Of a stretch of DNA of 64,000 bases, positions 25,549-34,814 are shown one piece after another. The DNA lies in assembly GCF_022163125.1 (NCBI RefSeq), contig NZ_CP091881.1:62001-126000 (forward strand), in the 5' to 3' direction. Both the position numbers and the translations under genes were made by a program. The first letter of the stretch is position 1. Each line of letters begins with the position of its first letter. Source of the DNA: Paenibacillus sp. HWE-109. Lineage in GTDB: Bacteria; Bacillota; Bacilli; Paenibacillales; NBRC-103111. The notes beneath the pieces were generated by a model, which was not told the DNA's origin, made no database searches, and saw nothing but the letters and a program-made list of their open reading frames with translations.

Positions 25549-27366
25549 GTGATCACTTTGCTGCATGTACCGCTTAATCAAACATGGGATTTAGAAAGCT
25601 TTTTCCCAGGTGGGAGCGAGTCTCCCGCATTCGCAGCTCATTTGAAAGAGCTGCAAGCCTCCATCGCTTCTTTTCAAGAGCAAGTATTGGCTACACCTTC
25701 CCCGCAGAAGGCAGCAGATTCAGATTCGTTAGCGAAATTAGTTGACTTGTTGCAGCATAATTTGACACATATTCTGGAGGCCGATTCCTTCGTTGGTTGT
25801 TTGCTGGCTGATAACCAGAAAGACAAGAAGGCCCCAGTGCTCAGCGGTCAAGTGAAAAGCTTGTTTGCCGAGCATTTGTCATCTCTTACGCGCTTCGACC
25901 AAGTGCTGACAGGAATTCCGGATGAGGTATGGTCAGAAATTCTTAGGCAAGAGCCATTTGCAGCTATTGCCTTTTCACTGGAAGAGCGTCGTGCTCTAGC
26001 GCAAGAAAAGCTGCCGCCCGAGCAAGAGGCTCTAATCAATGATTTGGCCGTAGACGGCTATCATGGGTGGGGAGATTTGTATAATTCGACCGTTGGTCAA
26101 TTTCGCATGCCGGTTGAAGTAGAAGGTGAACAGGTAGAGCTGTCTGCCGGTCAAGCGTTCAACAAGCTGCATACAGAGAACCGCGAAGAACGCCTTGCTT
26201 TATTTGAAAAATGGGAAAAAGCGTGGACAGATAAAGAAGATTATTGCGCAGAAGCACTCAATCATCTGGCCGGGTTCCGTCTGCAAGTGTATAAATACAG
26301 AGGCTGGAAAAGCATACATAAAGAACCGCTTGCGATCAATCGGATGAAAGAGAAAACGTTGAATGTGATGTGGGAAGTTATTGACCGCAACAAGGGGATT
26401 TTCGTTGATTATTTGAACCGCAAAGCGAAGCTGCTTGGGGTTGAGAAGTTAGCTTGGGTCGATGTGGATGCGCCGCTTGGGGATTCCTCCAAGAAGATTT
26501 CGTACGATGAGGGCGCAAGTCTCATTATCGAACAATTCGAGCGCTTCAGCCCTAAGCTTGCGGCTTTCTCCACAGCTGCATTCGAGCAGCGCTGGATTGA
26601 AGCGGAAGATCGCGCAGGCAAACGCCCTGGAGGCTTTTGTACGTCCTTCCCTGTAGCGGGAGAGACCCGCATATTCATGACGTATGGCGGAACTTTAAAC
26701 AACGTCTCTACGCTCGCCCATGAGCTTGGTCATGGCTACCATCAGCATGTTATGACGGATATGCCAGCTCTGGCGCAGGAGTACGCGATGAATGTGGCAG
26801 AGACCGCTTCCACTTTTGCTGAGATGATTGTCGCGGACGCAGTAGTAAAAAGCGCATCGACAGATGAGGAGCGAATTATTCTGCTCGAAGATAAGATCCA
26901 GCGTGCGATTGCCTTCTTCATGAACATTCACGCCAGATTCATATTCGAAACGAATTTCTACGCAGAACGCAGTCAAGGCCTTGTAAGTGTAGAGCGATTG
27001 AATGAATTGATGGTGGATGCTCAGAAGCTGGCTTACAAAGATGCTTTAAGCAGCTATCATCCCCATTTCTGGGCGGCTAAGCTGCATTTCTATGCGACGG
27101 ATGTCCCTTTCTATAATTTCCCTTACACGTTTGGATACATGTTCAGCGCGGGAATTTATGCTAGAGCGGCTCAGGAAGGCGCAGCTTTTGAAGACAAGTA
27201 CATTTCTTTGCTTCGAGATACAGGCAGCATGAACGTGGAAGAGTTGGCGCACAAACATCTTGGCGTTGATTTGACGGAGCCTGATTTCTGGCAGAGCGCA
27301 GTCGATATGGCAGCGCAAGATGTGAAACAGTTCATGGCATTGACCGAATCGAAAATCAACGGCTAA
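25549..27366 (+). CDS. pepF: Oligoendopeptidase F-like M3 family peptidase
   Basis: About 605 residues of the M3/PepF family. The zinc motif HELGHGYHQ (HExxH) lies near residue 390, with the third ligand in the NVAETASTFAEM helix. The protein begins LNQTWDLESFFPGG as PepF relatives do. Start is GTG 25549 with AGAGGA upstream, or TTG 25558 with AAAGGTG; both have good spacing. It cleaves short oligopeptides in the cytosol. It ends at a strong terminator. Confidence 0.93.
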   Translation: MITLLHVPLNQTWDLESFFPGGSESPAFAAHLKELQASIASFQEQVLATPSPQKAADSDSLAKLVDLLQHNLTHILEADSFVGCLLADNQKDKKAPVLSGQVKSLFAEHLSSLTRFDQVLTGIPDEVWSEILRQEPFAAIAFSLEERRALAQEKLPPEQEALINDLAVDGYHGWGDLYNSTVGQFRMPVEVEGEQVELSAGQAFNKLHTENREERLALFEKWEKAWTDKEDYCAEALNHLAGFRLQVYKYRGWKSIHKEPLAINRMKEKTLNVMWEVIDRNKGIFVDYLNRKAKLLGVEKLAWVDVDAPLGDSSKKISYDEGASLIIEQFERFSPKLAAFSTAAFEQRWIEAEDRAGKRPGGFCTSFPVAGETRIFMTYGGTLNNVSTLAHELGHGYHQHVMTDMPALAQEYAMNVAETASTFAEMIVADAVVKSASTDEERIILLEDKIQRAIAFFMNIHARFIFETNFYAERSQGLVSVERLNELMVDAQKLAYKDALSSYHPHFWAAKLHFYATDVPFYNFPYTFGYMFSAGIYARAAQEGAAFEDKYISLLRDTGSMNVEELAHKHLGVDLTEPDFWQSAVDMAAQDVKQFMALTESKING

Positions 27367-27368
27367 AA

Positions 27369-27404
27369 AAGGCTTTCCCTCGCAGTGAGGGAAAGCCTTT
27401 TTGG
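27369..27404. terminator. Strong bidirectional terminator after pepF
   Basis: AAGGCTTTCCCTC pairs exactly with GAGGGAAAGCCTT across a short loop, with A-rich and T-rich flanks. It separates pepF from the convergent receptor gene. Confidence 0.92.
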
Positions 27405-27419
27405 TTTGGAGGAGACGGT

Positions 27420-28679
27420 TTATAGTTTGAAAACTTGAATCGTTTGCTGCAGTTGCGTGACGACGCGGGTCATTTCTTCAGCCTGGGAGACGATGCCTTG
27501 TACCGTGGCAATTTGCTCATTCATGGAGGCCGATACTTCCTGTGTGCCTGCTGCTGATTCCTCGGTAATCGCGGAAATATTCTCCATTGCCGATGCGATT
27601 TGTCCGGAGCTGGCTAACATTTGCTCGCTCTCTTCTGCGAAGCGGGTGATCTCTTCAGAAATAAAGCCTACGCTGCCAACGATTTCTGCAAAAACAATTT
27701 CGGTTTGATCGATCAAAACCGTCTGTTTCTTAACAACATCCTCATTGACTTGAATGCTGCGAATCGCTTCTTGGATTCCTTGCTCAATGCTTTTGACGAA
27801 TCCGAATACCTCACGGGTGAGGGAGGTTGATTCCTCAGCGAGCTTGCGAACTTCCTGAGCAACCACCGCAAAGCCGCGGCCGTGTTCGCCCGCTCTTGCC
27901 GCTTCAATGGAAGCATTGAGCGACAACAGATTCGTTTGCTCGGCAATTTCAGAAATAGATCGGGTTACCGTCGAGATGCCTGCTGCTTGCTTGGCGAGCA
28001 TGTCGATTGTATCAGACACTTGCTGTGTGACTTCTACATTTCGCTTCATGCCAACGCCTTGGCTTTCCACAGATGTGCGGCCTTTATCAACCAGTGTCAT
28101 CATTTGATCTGAACGCTCTTTCATTTCCTTGGCGGAACTTGCATAGTTGACGATGCGCACTTCAATGTCCTTGGAAGTAATGGAAACGCCAGATACTTCC
28201 TCGGAAATTTGTCCGGCACCAGAGGCAAGTTCATGGGCCGAAATGCTTACTTGCTCTAGGACCGTGCGAAAGTTCTCATTTTTCACATAAATATCGCGGC
28301 TGGTTTGAAAGACTTGCTTCGAAATAGAACCTGTATCCCTCAGAATATCGCGGAGCTTATCAATCATTTTGTTGAAGGATTGGCCCAATTGTCCGAGTGT
28401 ATCGTCGGAGGTGATGGTCACTTTTTGAGAGAAGTCGCCTTTGGAAATATTAAGTGCAATGCGGGAAAGATCGGCTACAGGCTCTGTTAGCTGGTTCTCG
28501 AACCATCTGATGAAAGGATAGCTTAATGCAAGAAGCACAATCAGGAAAATAATTCCTAGTAAGCGGTTCCAATCCGTTGCAAACGTTAGAATCAGCATGA
28601 AAACACAGTTTAATCCAATCAGTGCATAGCAACCTAGCTGCAGCTTCTTTCTAAACGATAGGGTTGACATTTTATCCAA
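27420..28679 (-). CDS. Methyl-accepting chemotaxis-type protein with minimal sensor region
   Basis: 419 residues; TTG 28679 is the likely start because AGGAG is 9 bases upstream, against 18 for the ATG at 28670. Two membrane segments (about residues 15-31 and 40-56) are nearly adjacent, leaving almost no extracytoplasmic sensor. A HAMP linker follows (TEPVADLSRIALNISKGDFSQKV), then the coiled signalling domain with the hairpin tip EIAEQTNLLSLNASIEAARAGEHGRGFAVVAQEVRKLAEES. It would signal to CheA, perhaps sensing a membrane or cytoplasmic cue. No che genes are nearby. Confidence 0.92.
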   Translation of the reverse strand: MDKMSTLSFRKKLQLGCYALIGLNCVFMLILTFATDWNRLLGIIFLIVLLALSYPFIRWFENQLTEPVADLSRIALNISKGDFSQKVTITSDDTLGQLGQSFNKMIDKLRDILRDTGSISKQVFQTSRDIYVKNENFRTVLEQVSISAHELASGAGQISEEVSGVSITSKDIEVRIVNYASSAKEMKERSDQMMTLVDKGRTSVESQGVGMKRNVEVTQQVSDTIDMLAKQAAGISTVTRSISEIAEQTNLLSLNASIEAARAGEHGRGFAVVAQEVRKLAEESTSLTREVFGFVKSIEQGIQEAIRSIQVNEDVVKKQTVLIDQTEIVFAEIVGSVGFISEEITRFAEESEQMLASSGQIASAMENISAITEESAAGTQEVSASMNEQIATVQGIVSQAEEMTRVVTQLQQTIQVFKL

Positions 28680-28873
28680 TCTGACCGACTCCTCGCGAAA
28701 TTTGTTTATTTATGCAGGAAAATGCGGGTTATGTTTGAAAATTATAACACTGAATTTGGAAACATTCTACATGATTTCGACAATAATCGTCTGATTTATA
28801 GGGTAAATTTGGGATTTATAAAAAAATAACCTAAAAAATAGACGGAATTGGCTGAAAATTGGGAAAATATCTG

Positions 28874-28902
28874 TTGAAAAGTACAATTTGAATGGATATA
28901 AT
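28874..28902 (+). promoter_or_regulatory. Sigma-A-type promoter
   Basis: TTGAAA (28874-28879), 17-base spacer, TATAAT (28897-28902), about 60 bases upstream of the gene at 28963. Confidence 0.7.
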
Positions 28903-28962
28903 AGGTCTACAGTCATAGAATTTACACAATTAGTAAAAAATAATAATTTAAGGAGGAAAGTG

Positions 28963-29331
28963 ATGAATTTGCAGCATATCCCATTAGCGAGGCAGATTGA
29001 TTTGGTATTTAGGCAGATTAAAGAGGAATTGTCACATGTCAACTCGGGGACTGTATTCGTACATATTCGCAACAATGAAATTGGAAAGTTTGGTATCAAA
29101 CATCTGCCGTTCGAGAGCAAAGACGGTGAACTGCCAACAACTCCGATGAAAGGTTTGACGGAATTGCAGTATCAATCTTTTCGCAAAATGGCGATTGAAT
29201 CTTTGAAACGGAAGAAAAGCTGGACCCATGGTGAAATTTTGTTTGATTTTACGATTAGACAGAATATGGTGTCGGCAAGTATTATGTTTGAGAGCAATTA
29301 CAACATGGCTAACATGGCAAGAACGATTTAG
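28963..29331 (+). CDS. Conserved-looking hypothetical protein
   Basis: 122 residues from ATG 28963 behind a perfect AAGGAGG. The sequence (ARQIDLVFRQIKEELSHVN, GTVFVHIRNNEIGKFGIKH, LPFESKDG) looks like a compact soluble alpha/beta protein; no membrane segment, signal or catalytic motif is visible. It is a single-gene unit between a good promoter and a good terminator, so it is probably expressed. I do not recognise the family. Confidence 0.8.
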   Translation: MNLQHIPLARQIDLVFRQIKEELSHVNSGTVFVHIRNNEIGKFGIKHLPFESKDGELPTTPMKGLTELQYQSFRKMAIESLKRKKSWTHGEILFDFTIRQNMVSASIMFESNYNMANMARTI

Positions 29332-29357
29332 CACTTATATCTCATATTGCAAACAGC

Positions 29358-29392
29358 AGCCCTAGTCACTTGAATGACTAGGGCTGTTTTGT
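29358..29392. terminator. Terminator after the 28963 gene
   Basis: AGCCCTAGTCA (29358-29368) and TGACTAGGGCT (29375-29385) form a perfect 11-bp stem followed by GTTTTG. It may also serve the convergent SASP gene. Confidence 0.9.
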
Positions 29393-29411
29393 GTAAGTAT
29401 AGGAAGATCTG

Positions 29412-29651
29412 TTATCTGCTGAAACGATTAGCGCTACCGCCTGCAAGTTGCTGTTCAGCAATTTGAACGAGGCGACGAGTAATGCTTCCGCCAATGGAAC
29501 CTGTGTCACGGGAAGTCATGTACCCATAGTAGCCGTCTTGAGGAATTTGGATACCTAGTTCTTGAGCAACTTCATATTTCAATTGATCCAAAGCTTGTGA
29601 AGCTTGAGGAACAACGAGGGAGTTGCTGCTGCGAGATTGTCCTGATGCCAT
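29412..29651 (-). CDS. Alpha/beta-type small acid-soluble spore protein
   Basis: 79 residues with the SASP core: LVVPQASQALDQLKYEVAQELGI, containing the germination protease region, and SIGGSITRRLVQIAEQQL. SASPs coat spore DNA, protect it from UV and supply amino acids on germination. GGAGGTGAT precedes ATG 29651. Upstream on the minus strand GAGTA-N17-TATACTA (29703-29675) resembles a weak sigma-G promoter. A close paralogue is at 40423-40656. Confidence 0.96.
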   Translation of the reverse strand: MASGQSRSSNSLVVPQASQALDQLKYEVAQELGIQIPQDGYYGYMTSRDTGSIGGSITRRLVQIAEQQLAGGSANRFSR

Positions 29652-29813
29652 CTGATATCACCTCCAGTAATAGGTAGTATAATCGTTTTTCAAAAATATA
29701 CTCACGAAATAATTGGAAATTTTCACCATGCAATTGAATGCCGAAAGCACACAGAGGCAGTCTTTGCTATAATAGGAAAAGTGAGTACTTGGAAGAGATG
29801 GGGGGCGAGGATC

Positions 29814-30326
29814 ATGTTTGATGTTTCTATAAAGGGCTGGTCCCACGATAAGGATTTGCAAATTATTCAGGCGGATGTCCTAATGGCGGTGGATGACAGT
29901 GTTCTTGTAGAAGAGCCGCTTTGTGTGGATGTTGGGCTTCCGGCTTTCCTATACAGCGCACTGCACGACACAGCTCCGAATCGGTTTGCTCCTCCCGATC
30001 AATGGGAACGGATGCCGTTCTTTGTGTGCGGCTGCGGAGATCCCGAATGCAGAGGGTTTTCGTTTGTTGTGCATCATTTGGCAGACGCGCAAGTTGAACT
30101 TATTGAGGTTGAAGAACGCACGAACGGCACCTACCGCGAGCTCGAAACACACCGAATTTCGAGCAAGGATTATACGAAGCAAGTGCTCGCTGTTGGAGAA
30201 ACGTATCTTCAATTTATTCAAGGCCTGGATTACAGACCCTTTTTGGCGGATACGGTAAAAGTTGTGGAAGGGTTAGTGGATCAATTACATCAACAAGTAC
30301 GGAGTGAATCAGATGGCGGCAGTTAA
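29814..30326 (+). CDS. Hypothetical protein with CxCxxxxC metal-type motif
   Basis: 170 residues from ATG 29814, with GGGGGCGAGG upstream. It contains FFVCGCGDPECRGFSF near residue 72, a CxCxxxxC knuckle likely to bind zinc, within a mixed alpha/beta sequence with no membrane segment. Its 3' end overlaps the start of the RNase H gene by 14 bases, so the two are translationally linked. The function is not recognised. Confidence 0.8.
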   Translation: MFDVSIKGWSHDKDLQIIQADVLMAVDDSVLVEEPLCVDVGLPAFLYSALHDTAPNRFAPPDQWERMPFFVCGCGDPECRGFSFVVHHLADAQVELIEVEERTNGTYRELETHRISSKDYTKQVLAVGETYLQFIQGLDYRPFLADTVKVVEGLVDQLHQQVRSESDGGS

Positions 30327-30960
30327 ATTTTATGTGGTTTGGGTAGGACATAAACCAGGTATTTATAAAAGTTGGGCGGATTGTCAGGCACAGACGAAAG
30401 GGTATCCGCAGGCGAGATTTAAATCCTATGAATCGGAGGCGGAAGCCCGTCAAGCTTTGGAAAAAGGCTGGCAAAAGTCGCTGAATTTCTCCGGCAAAGG
30501 AAGCAGCGCAGGGACTTCTGCCAGTAAGTCCGCAACGCCTGAAACTGCGCCGGAAGTTGATTATGACAGTATTTCCGTCGATGTAGGCTGCTCCGGAAAT
30601 CCAGGCATTGTGGAGTACAAAGGGGTTGATACGAGAACGGGTGAAATCATTTTCTATCAAGGCCCTATTTCCAAAGGGACGAATAATTTAGGCGAGTTTT
30701 TGGCGATCGTCCATGGGTTAGCTTATTTGCAGAAGCAAGGAAGTGATAAAACGATTTACACGGACTCGGTGACAGCTTTGAGCTGGATTCGGAAGAAAGA
30801 AGTATCTACGAACTTGGTTAGAGATTCATCCACGGAAGAGATTTGGACGCTTGTTGATCGTGCTTTGAAATGGCTGCACAGCAACCGTTATACCAATAAA
30901 ATTGTGAAATGGGATACGAAGAAATGGGGAGAAATTAAGGCTGACTTCGGACGTAAGTAG
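30313..30960 (+). CDS. Ribonuclease H family protein with N-terminal hybrid-binding domain
   Basis: 215 residues from ATG 30313 (GGAG 8 bases upstream). Residues 1-50 form the caulimovirus-type RNA:DNA hybrid-binding domain (FYVVWVGHKPGIYKSWADCQ, YPQARFKSY), then an Ala/Ser linker and an RNase H1 domain with catalytic acidic residues in SVDVGCSGNPG, NLGEFLAI and YTDSVTALSW, and the late Asp in KADFGRK. It cleaves RNA in hybrids and removes R-loops. It is coupled to the upstream CxC protein. Confidence 0.9.
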   Translation: MAAVKFYVVWVGHKPGIYKSWADCQAQTKGYPQARFKSYESEAEARQALEKGWQKSLNFSGKGSSAGTSASKSATPETAPEVDYDSISVDVGCSGNPGIVEYKGVDTRTGEIIFYQGPISKGTNNLGEFLAIVHGLAYLQKQGSDKTIYTDSVTALSWIRKKEVSTNLVRDSSTEEIWTLVDRALKWLHSNRYTNKIVKWDTKKWGEIKADFGRK

Positions 30961-31010
30961 AAGAATGTCGAAAAATAGCGTGGAAAATAGCAAAGTTCTC
31001 TCCAAAACTA

Positions 31011-31039
31011 TTGACGAGATATCCTTCCGATGCTAATAT
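31011..31039 (+). promoter_or_regulatory. Sigma-A promoter of the sugar-type ABC operon
   Basis: TTGACG (31011-31016), 17-base spacer, TATAAT-like TAATAT (31034-31039). The transcribed leader holds CTAATC (31053-31058) and GATTAG (31081-31086), a possible dyad or operator. Confidence 0.75.
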
Positions 31040-31124
31040 AAGTTAATTCCTACTAATCAACTCGGTATATTAATCCGATAGATTAGGTGGGACATAGAGA
31101 TGAGCATGGATCGGGAGGGTAATC

Positions 31125-32222
31125 ATGAAAAGAACAAGATTGATTAGTTTGTTTGTTATTTTGGCGGTATTTGGAAGTCTGCTTGCAGCCTGCGGACAAA
31201 AAGAGAGCAGCAGTGCTACAGCAACGCCAGCGGCAAGCGCGAAAGCGACAGAAACTGCGAAGGCTGCTGCTGATTTAAGCGGAAAGAAAATTGCACTTAT
31301 CATGCAATTTAATACAGGCACTTTTTCTTCTCAATATGTGGAAGGTGTGAAAGAGCAAGTTGAGAAGCTTGGCGGTAAAGTAACGGTGTTCGTTGCGGAC
31401 ACGGATCTTGCCAAAATGGCTTCCAATCTGGATGCAGCAATTAACCAGAAGTTCGATGGCATCTTGATCGACCATGGTACGGCTGAAGCGCTTGAAGCGG
31501 GTGTGAAGAAAGCGCTGGAGAAGAAAATCCCGGTTGTCAGCTTCGACTCCATCCTGACGGTTCCAGGCGTAACTTCCCTGGAGCAAGGCGACAAAAAGAT
31601 GGCTGAAACCACGTTGGAGCAATTGGCTAAAGACGCTGGCGGCAAAGGGAATATCGTTAAAGTATGGGTAGCAGGCTTCGCTCCTATGGAGCGCAGACAA
31701 GAAGCTTACCAAGCTTTCCAGAAGAAATATCCGGATATCAAAGAAGTAGCGGCTTTCGGTACAGCCAAAGATCCTGCGTTGGATACACAAACGCAAATGG
31801 AAGCTATTTTGAAGAAATACCCGAACAAAGGCGACATCACAGCGGTATGGGCAGCTTGGGACGAGTTCGCCAAAGGAGCATCCCGAGCAATTCAACAAGC
31901 TGGCCGTACAGAGATTAAAGTATACGGCATCGACTTGAGCGATGAAGACTTGCAGCTTCTGCAAGATCCAAAAAGCCCATGGGTAGCGTCTGCTGCTGTT
32001 GATCCCAAAGATATCGGACGCGTTCAAGTGCGTTACCTGTACCAAAAGCTGCATGGCGATCAAACGCCTGATAAAGTCGTTTTGGATCCCGTGTACGTTT
32101 CCAGAGACCAACTTCCTAAGGACAAGCAAGTGAATACAACGCAATTAGGCGAATTCGTAAAAGGCTGGGGCGGAAGCCAACAAGGCTACACGGATTGGTT
32201 GAAAGCAGCAGAAAAAAAATAA
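31125..32222 (+). CDS. Sugar-type ABC transporter substrate-binding lipoprotein
   Basis: 365 residues, ATG 31125 after GGGAGGG. Lipobox LAAC at residues 20-23, an Ala/Ser/Thr linker, then a periplasmic-binding-protein type 1 fold of the ribose/xylose branch (GKKIALIMQFNTGTFSSQYVEGV, FDGILIDHGTAEAL, VYGIDLSDEDL). It feeds the RbsA-like ATPase and RbsC-like permease downstream. Only one permease gene is present, as in ribose and xylose systems. The exact sugar is not evident. Confidence 0.92.
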   Translation: MKRTRLISLFVILAVFGSLLAACGQKESSSATATPAASAKATETAKAAADLSGKKIALIMQFNTGTFSSQYVEGVKEQVEKLGGKVTVFVADTDLAKMASNLDAAINQKFDGILIDHGTAEALEAGVKKALEKKIPVVSFDSILTVPGVTSLEQGDKKMAETTLEQLAKDAGGKGNIVKVWVAGFAPMERRQEAYQAFQKKYPDIKEVAAFGTAKDPALDTQTQMEAILKKYPNKGDITAVWAAWDEFAKGASRAIQQAGRTEIKVYGIDLSDEDLQLLQDPKSPWVASAAVDPKDIGRVQVRYLYQKLHGDQTPDKVVLDPVYVSRDQLPKDKQVNTTQLGEFVKGWGGSQQGYTDWLKAAEKK

Positions 32223-32235
32223 GAGGAACCCTGGG

Positions 32236-32265
32236 GTCCCATCGCCTAATCTGCGATGGGACTTT
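32236..32265 (+). terminator. Intergenic hairpin after the binding-protein gene
   Basis: GTCCCATCGC (32236-32245) pairs with GCGATGGGAC (32253-32262) and is followed by TTTC only. A partial terminator or mRNA-stabilising hairpin here would give more binding protein than ATPase and permease. Confidence 0.65.
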
Positions 32266-32291
32266 CAGATTGCCGAAAGAGGTGAAGGCGG

Positions 32292-33803
32292 ATGTCGGTG
32301 AAGGATCGTGCAGCTTTATTACAGATGAGTGGCATCTCCAAATCATTTGCGGGTGTGAAGGCGCTGCAGGAGGTTGATTTTGACCTGCATGCGGGTGAAA
32401 TTCATGCCTTGCTGGGTGCGAATGGCGCCGGGAAAAGCACATTGATGAAAGTCTTGTCCGGTGCTTATACCTGCGAGTTCGGTCAGATTGCGATAAGCGG
32501 TAAGGCACAATCGATTCAAACACCTAAGGAAGCTATGGCTCATGGCGTCTATTGCGTCTACCAGGAAGTAGATACAGCACTAGTTCCTGAACTTACGGTT
32601 ACTGAGAATGTGATGATGGATCGGATGGTTCAAGGGGGAGCCTGGATCAGTTGGCGCAAGCTTCATAGCGAAGCGGAAGCGATCCTTGCCAAGATTGGGG
32701 CGACGTTCTCTGTGCGTCGCAAGGTGGACGAGCTGAGCATTTCGCAGAAGCAGCTTGTTTTGATTGCCAGAGCGATGGCGCACAAGGCGAAGGTCATGAT
32801 CTTCGATGAGCCGACGGCCCCACTCAGTCTGGAGGAATCGGAGCGGCTGTTTCAGATTATGGACAGCCTCAAGCAAGAGGGGGTGGGGATTATCTTCATC
32901 TCCCACCGCTTGCAAGAAGTGTTCCGCGTGTCGGACCGGATCACGATCATGCGCGACGGCCGCCAGGTGCTCACGCAGGCGGCCGCTTCGATGGACATCG
33001 CCGGAGTTATTGAGGCGATGCTGGGCAAGACCTTCACCGAGGAGTTTCCCAAAGCCAATGTGCCCATTGGCGAAACGCTCCTCGAGGTGAAGGGCCTGCG
33101 CCGCGGCACGAAGGTGCGCGGCGTTAGTTTTGCCCTCCGCCGAGGTGAAATCCTCGGCGTCGTGGGGTTGGTCGGCGCCGGCAAGACGGAGCTGAGCCGA
33201 CTGATCTTTGGCGCCGACGCCGCGGATGGCGGCGAGGTGTGGCTCAGCGGCCGCAAGCTCACGCTGCGCCAGCCGGACGATGCCGTGCGCGCCGGCATCG
33301 CGCTCGTGCCCGAGGAGCGCCGCAAGCAGGGCGTCCTCGTGGAGGAGACCGTGAAGCGCAATCTGTCGCTTCCCATCCTGCGCAAGCTGAGCTCGCTGGG
33401 CTTCGTGCGGCAGCGAGAGGAAAGTGAGCACGCGACTAAGATGGTGTCGCAGCTCGGCGTGCAGCCGGGCGATCCGAATCGCGTCGTTAAGCATCTCAGC
33501 GGAGGCAACCAGCAGAAGGTCGCGGTAGGCAAATGGCTGCCGACGAATGCGGATGTCTATATGTTCGATGAGCCGACCAAAGGCGTTGATGTAGGCGCCA
33601 AAAGCGATATTTTCCGACTCATCGGACAACTGGCTGCAGAAGGCAAAGGTATTATTTACTTGTCGTGTGAACTCAATGAAATTATAGGAATTGCTGATCG
33701 CATTTTAGTGATGAGCTATGGTTCTGTCGTGAAAGAGCTCTCCCGCGAGGAAGCGACGCAGGATCTCATTTTAACGTATGCAAGTGCGGGGGAGGCCGAA
33801 TAA
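32292..33803 (+). CDS. Sugar ABC transporter ATP-binding protein, RbsA/XylG-like
   Basis: 503 residues with two ATPase halves. The first has Walker A GANGAGKST, LSISQKQL in place of a canonical signature, and VMIFDEPTAPLS; the second has GLVGAGKTE, LSGGNQQKVAVGKWL and MFDEPTKGVDVG. This twin layout is typical of pentose/galactoside importers. The GC content of 33050-33500 is visibly higher than elsewhere and yields a long antisense frame. Start ATG 32292 follows GAGGTGAAGG. The permease gene follows after 1 base. Confidence 0.93.
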   Translation: MSVKDRAALLQMSGISKSFAGVKALQEVDFDLHAGEIHALLGANGAGKSTLMKVLSGAYTCEFGQIAISGKAQSIQTPKEAMAHGVYCVYQEVDTALVPELTVTENVMMDRMVQGGAWISWRKLHSEAEAILAKIGATFSVRRKVDELSISQKQLVLIARAMAHKAKVMIFDEPTAPLSLEESERLFQIMDSLKQEGVGIIFISHRLQEVFRVSDRITIMRDGRQVLTQAAASMDIAGVIEAMLGKTFTEEFPKANVPIGETLLEVKGLRRGTKVRGVSFALRRGEILGVVGLVGAGKTELSRLIFGADAADGGEVWLSGRKLTLRQPDDAVRAGIALVPEERRKQGVLVEETVKRNLSLPILRKLSSLGFVRQREESEHATKMVSQLGVQPGDPNRVVKHLSGGNQQKVAVGKWLPTNADVYMFDEPTKGVDVGAKSDIFRLIGQLAAEGKGIIYLSCELNEIIGIADRILVMSYGSVVKELSREEATQDLILTYASAGEAE

Positions 33804-33804
33804 C

Positions 33805-34791
33805 ATGAAAGAAAAAAGCTTGGATTTTTCCTTTAAATACGGTGCGTTGTTCATTATTGCTTTGGTCATCGTCGTTTTTTCCATTATTAATGAAAATTTT
33901 ATGACCTATGACAATATCGCTGACATTTTGCGGTCGATTTCGATTGTTATGTTCGTCGCCATTGGGGTTACGTTATCGCAGATTGTAGACGGCTTTGATT
34001 TGTCCGTGGGCTCGACGGTTTCCTTGTCAACAGTGGGTGCGGCGGCTTTGATGGTGTGGTACCAACAGCCTTTGATTATCGTTATTATCGTTCCTCTGAT
34101 CATTGGGGCTGTGATTGGACTTTTGAATGCACTGTTGATCGTCAAGATCCGGATACCGGATCTGCTGGCAACGCTAGCTGTTATGTACATCATCGGCGGT
34201 GTCCAAAAAACTTACACCAAAGGCTTCTCCATCTATAACAATATGAGATTCCAAGATGGAACGGTGGCCAAAGGGAAATTCACGCCTGAGTTTCTCTGGA
34301 TCGGACAAGGCAAGTTTCTTGGCGTGCCAGTGCCGGTTCTTCTTATGCTCGTAGCAGTTATCGCTGTACATATTTTCCTGACCTATACGCGTTGGGGCAG
34401 ACAACTGTACATGACAGGCGGCAATCGTGAAGCGGCTCGCTTGTCTGGGATTTCCGTGAACAAAATTCGTCTGGCCGCTTACGTATTATCCGGTATATTT
34501 GCTGCATTCGGAGGCATTCTATATGCTTCTCGGGTAGGTTCCGGACAGATTGACGCGGGGGCGCCGCTCTTGATGGAAGCTGTTGCCTCCGTGTTCGTCG
34601 GGTATTCGGTGCTTGGCGCCGGGAAGCCGAATGTGATCGGGACGTTTTTCGGAGCTGTTCTGATTGGTATCCTGCTCAATGGTTTGACGATGCTGAATGT
34701 TCCTTATTTTGGCTTCGATATTGTCAAAGGCGGCGTCCTGGTGCTCGCTTTGGCCATTACTTTTGTCCATTTGAACCGCAAAAAAGCTTAG
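33805..34791 (+). CDS. Sugar ABC transporter permease, RbsC-like
   Basis: 328 residues from ATG 33805, preceded by GGGGGAGG; a longer frame from 33778 overlaps the ATPase gene. About nine hydrophobic segments and the family landmarks GFDLSVGSTVSLSTV and EAARLSGISVNKIRLAAYVLSGIFAAFGGI, the cytoplasmic coupling loop. Third gene of the operon; homodimerises with the twin ATPase. Confidence 0.92.
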   Translation: MKEKSLDFSFKYGALFIIALVIVVFSIINENFMTYDNIADILRSISIVMFVAIGVTLSQIVDGFDLSVGSTVSLSTVGAAALMVWYQQPLIIVIIVPLIIGAVIGLLNALLIVKIRIPDLLATLAVMYIIGGVQKTYTKGFSIYNNMRFQDGTVAKGKFTPEFLWIGQGKFLGVPVPVLLMLVAVIAVHIFLTYTRWGRQLYMTGGNREAARLSGISVNKIRLAAYVLSGIFAAFGGILYASRVGSGQIDAGAPLLMEAVASVFVGYSVLGAGKPNVIGTFFGAVLIGILLNGLTMLNVPYFGFDIVKGGVLVLALAITFVHLNRKKA

Positions 34792-34814
34792 GGTTTTCTA
34801 TCAATTCCTAACAC

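Noticed and set aside
32580..33629. 349-codon open frame antisense to the RbsA-like gene
   Set aside because: High-GC codon shadow of a clear ATPase gene; no ribosome site and a His/Ala/Arg-rich low-information translation.
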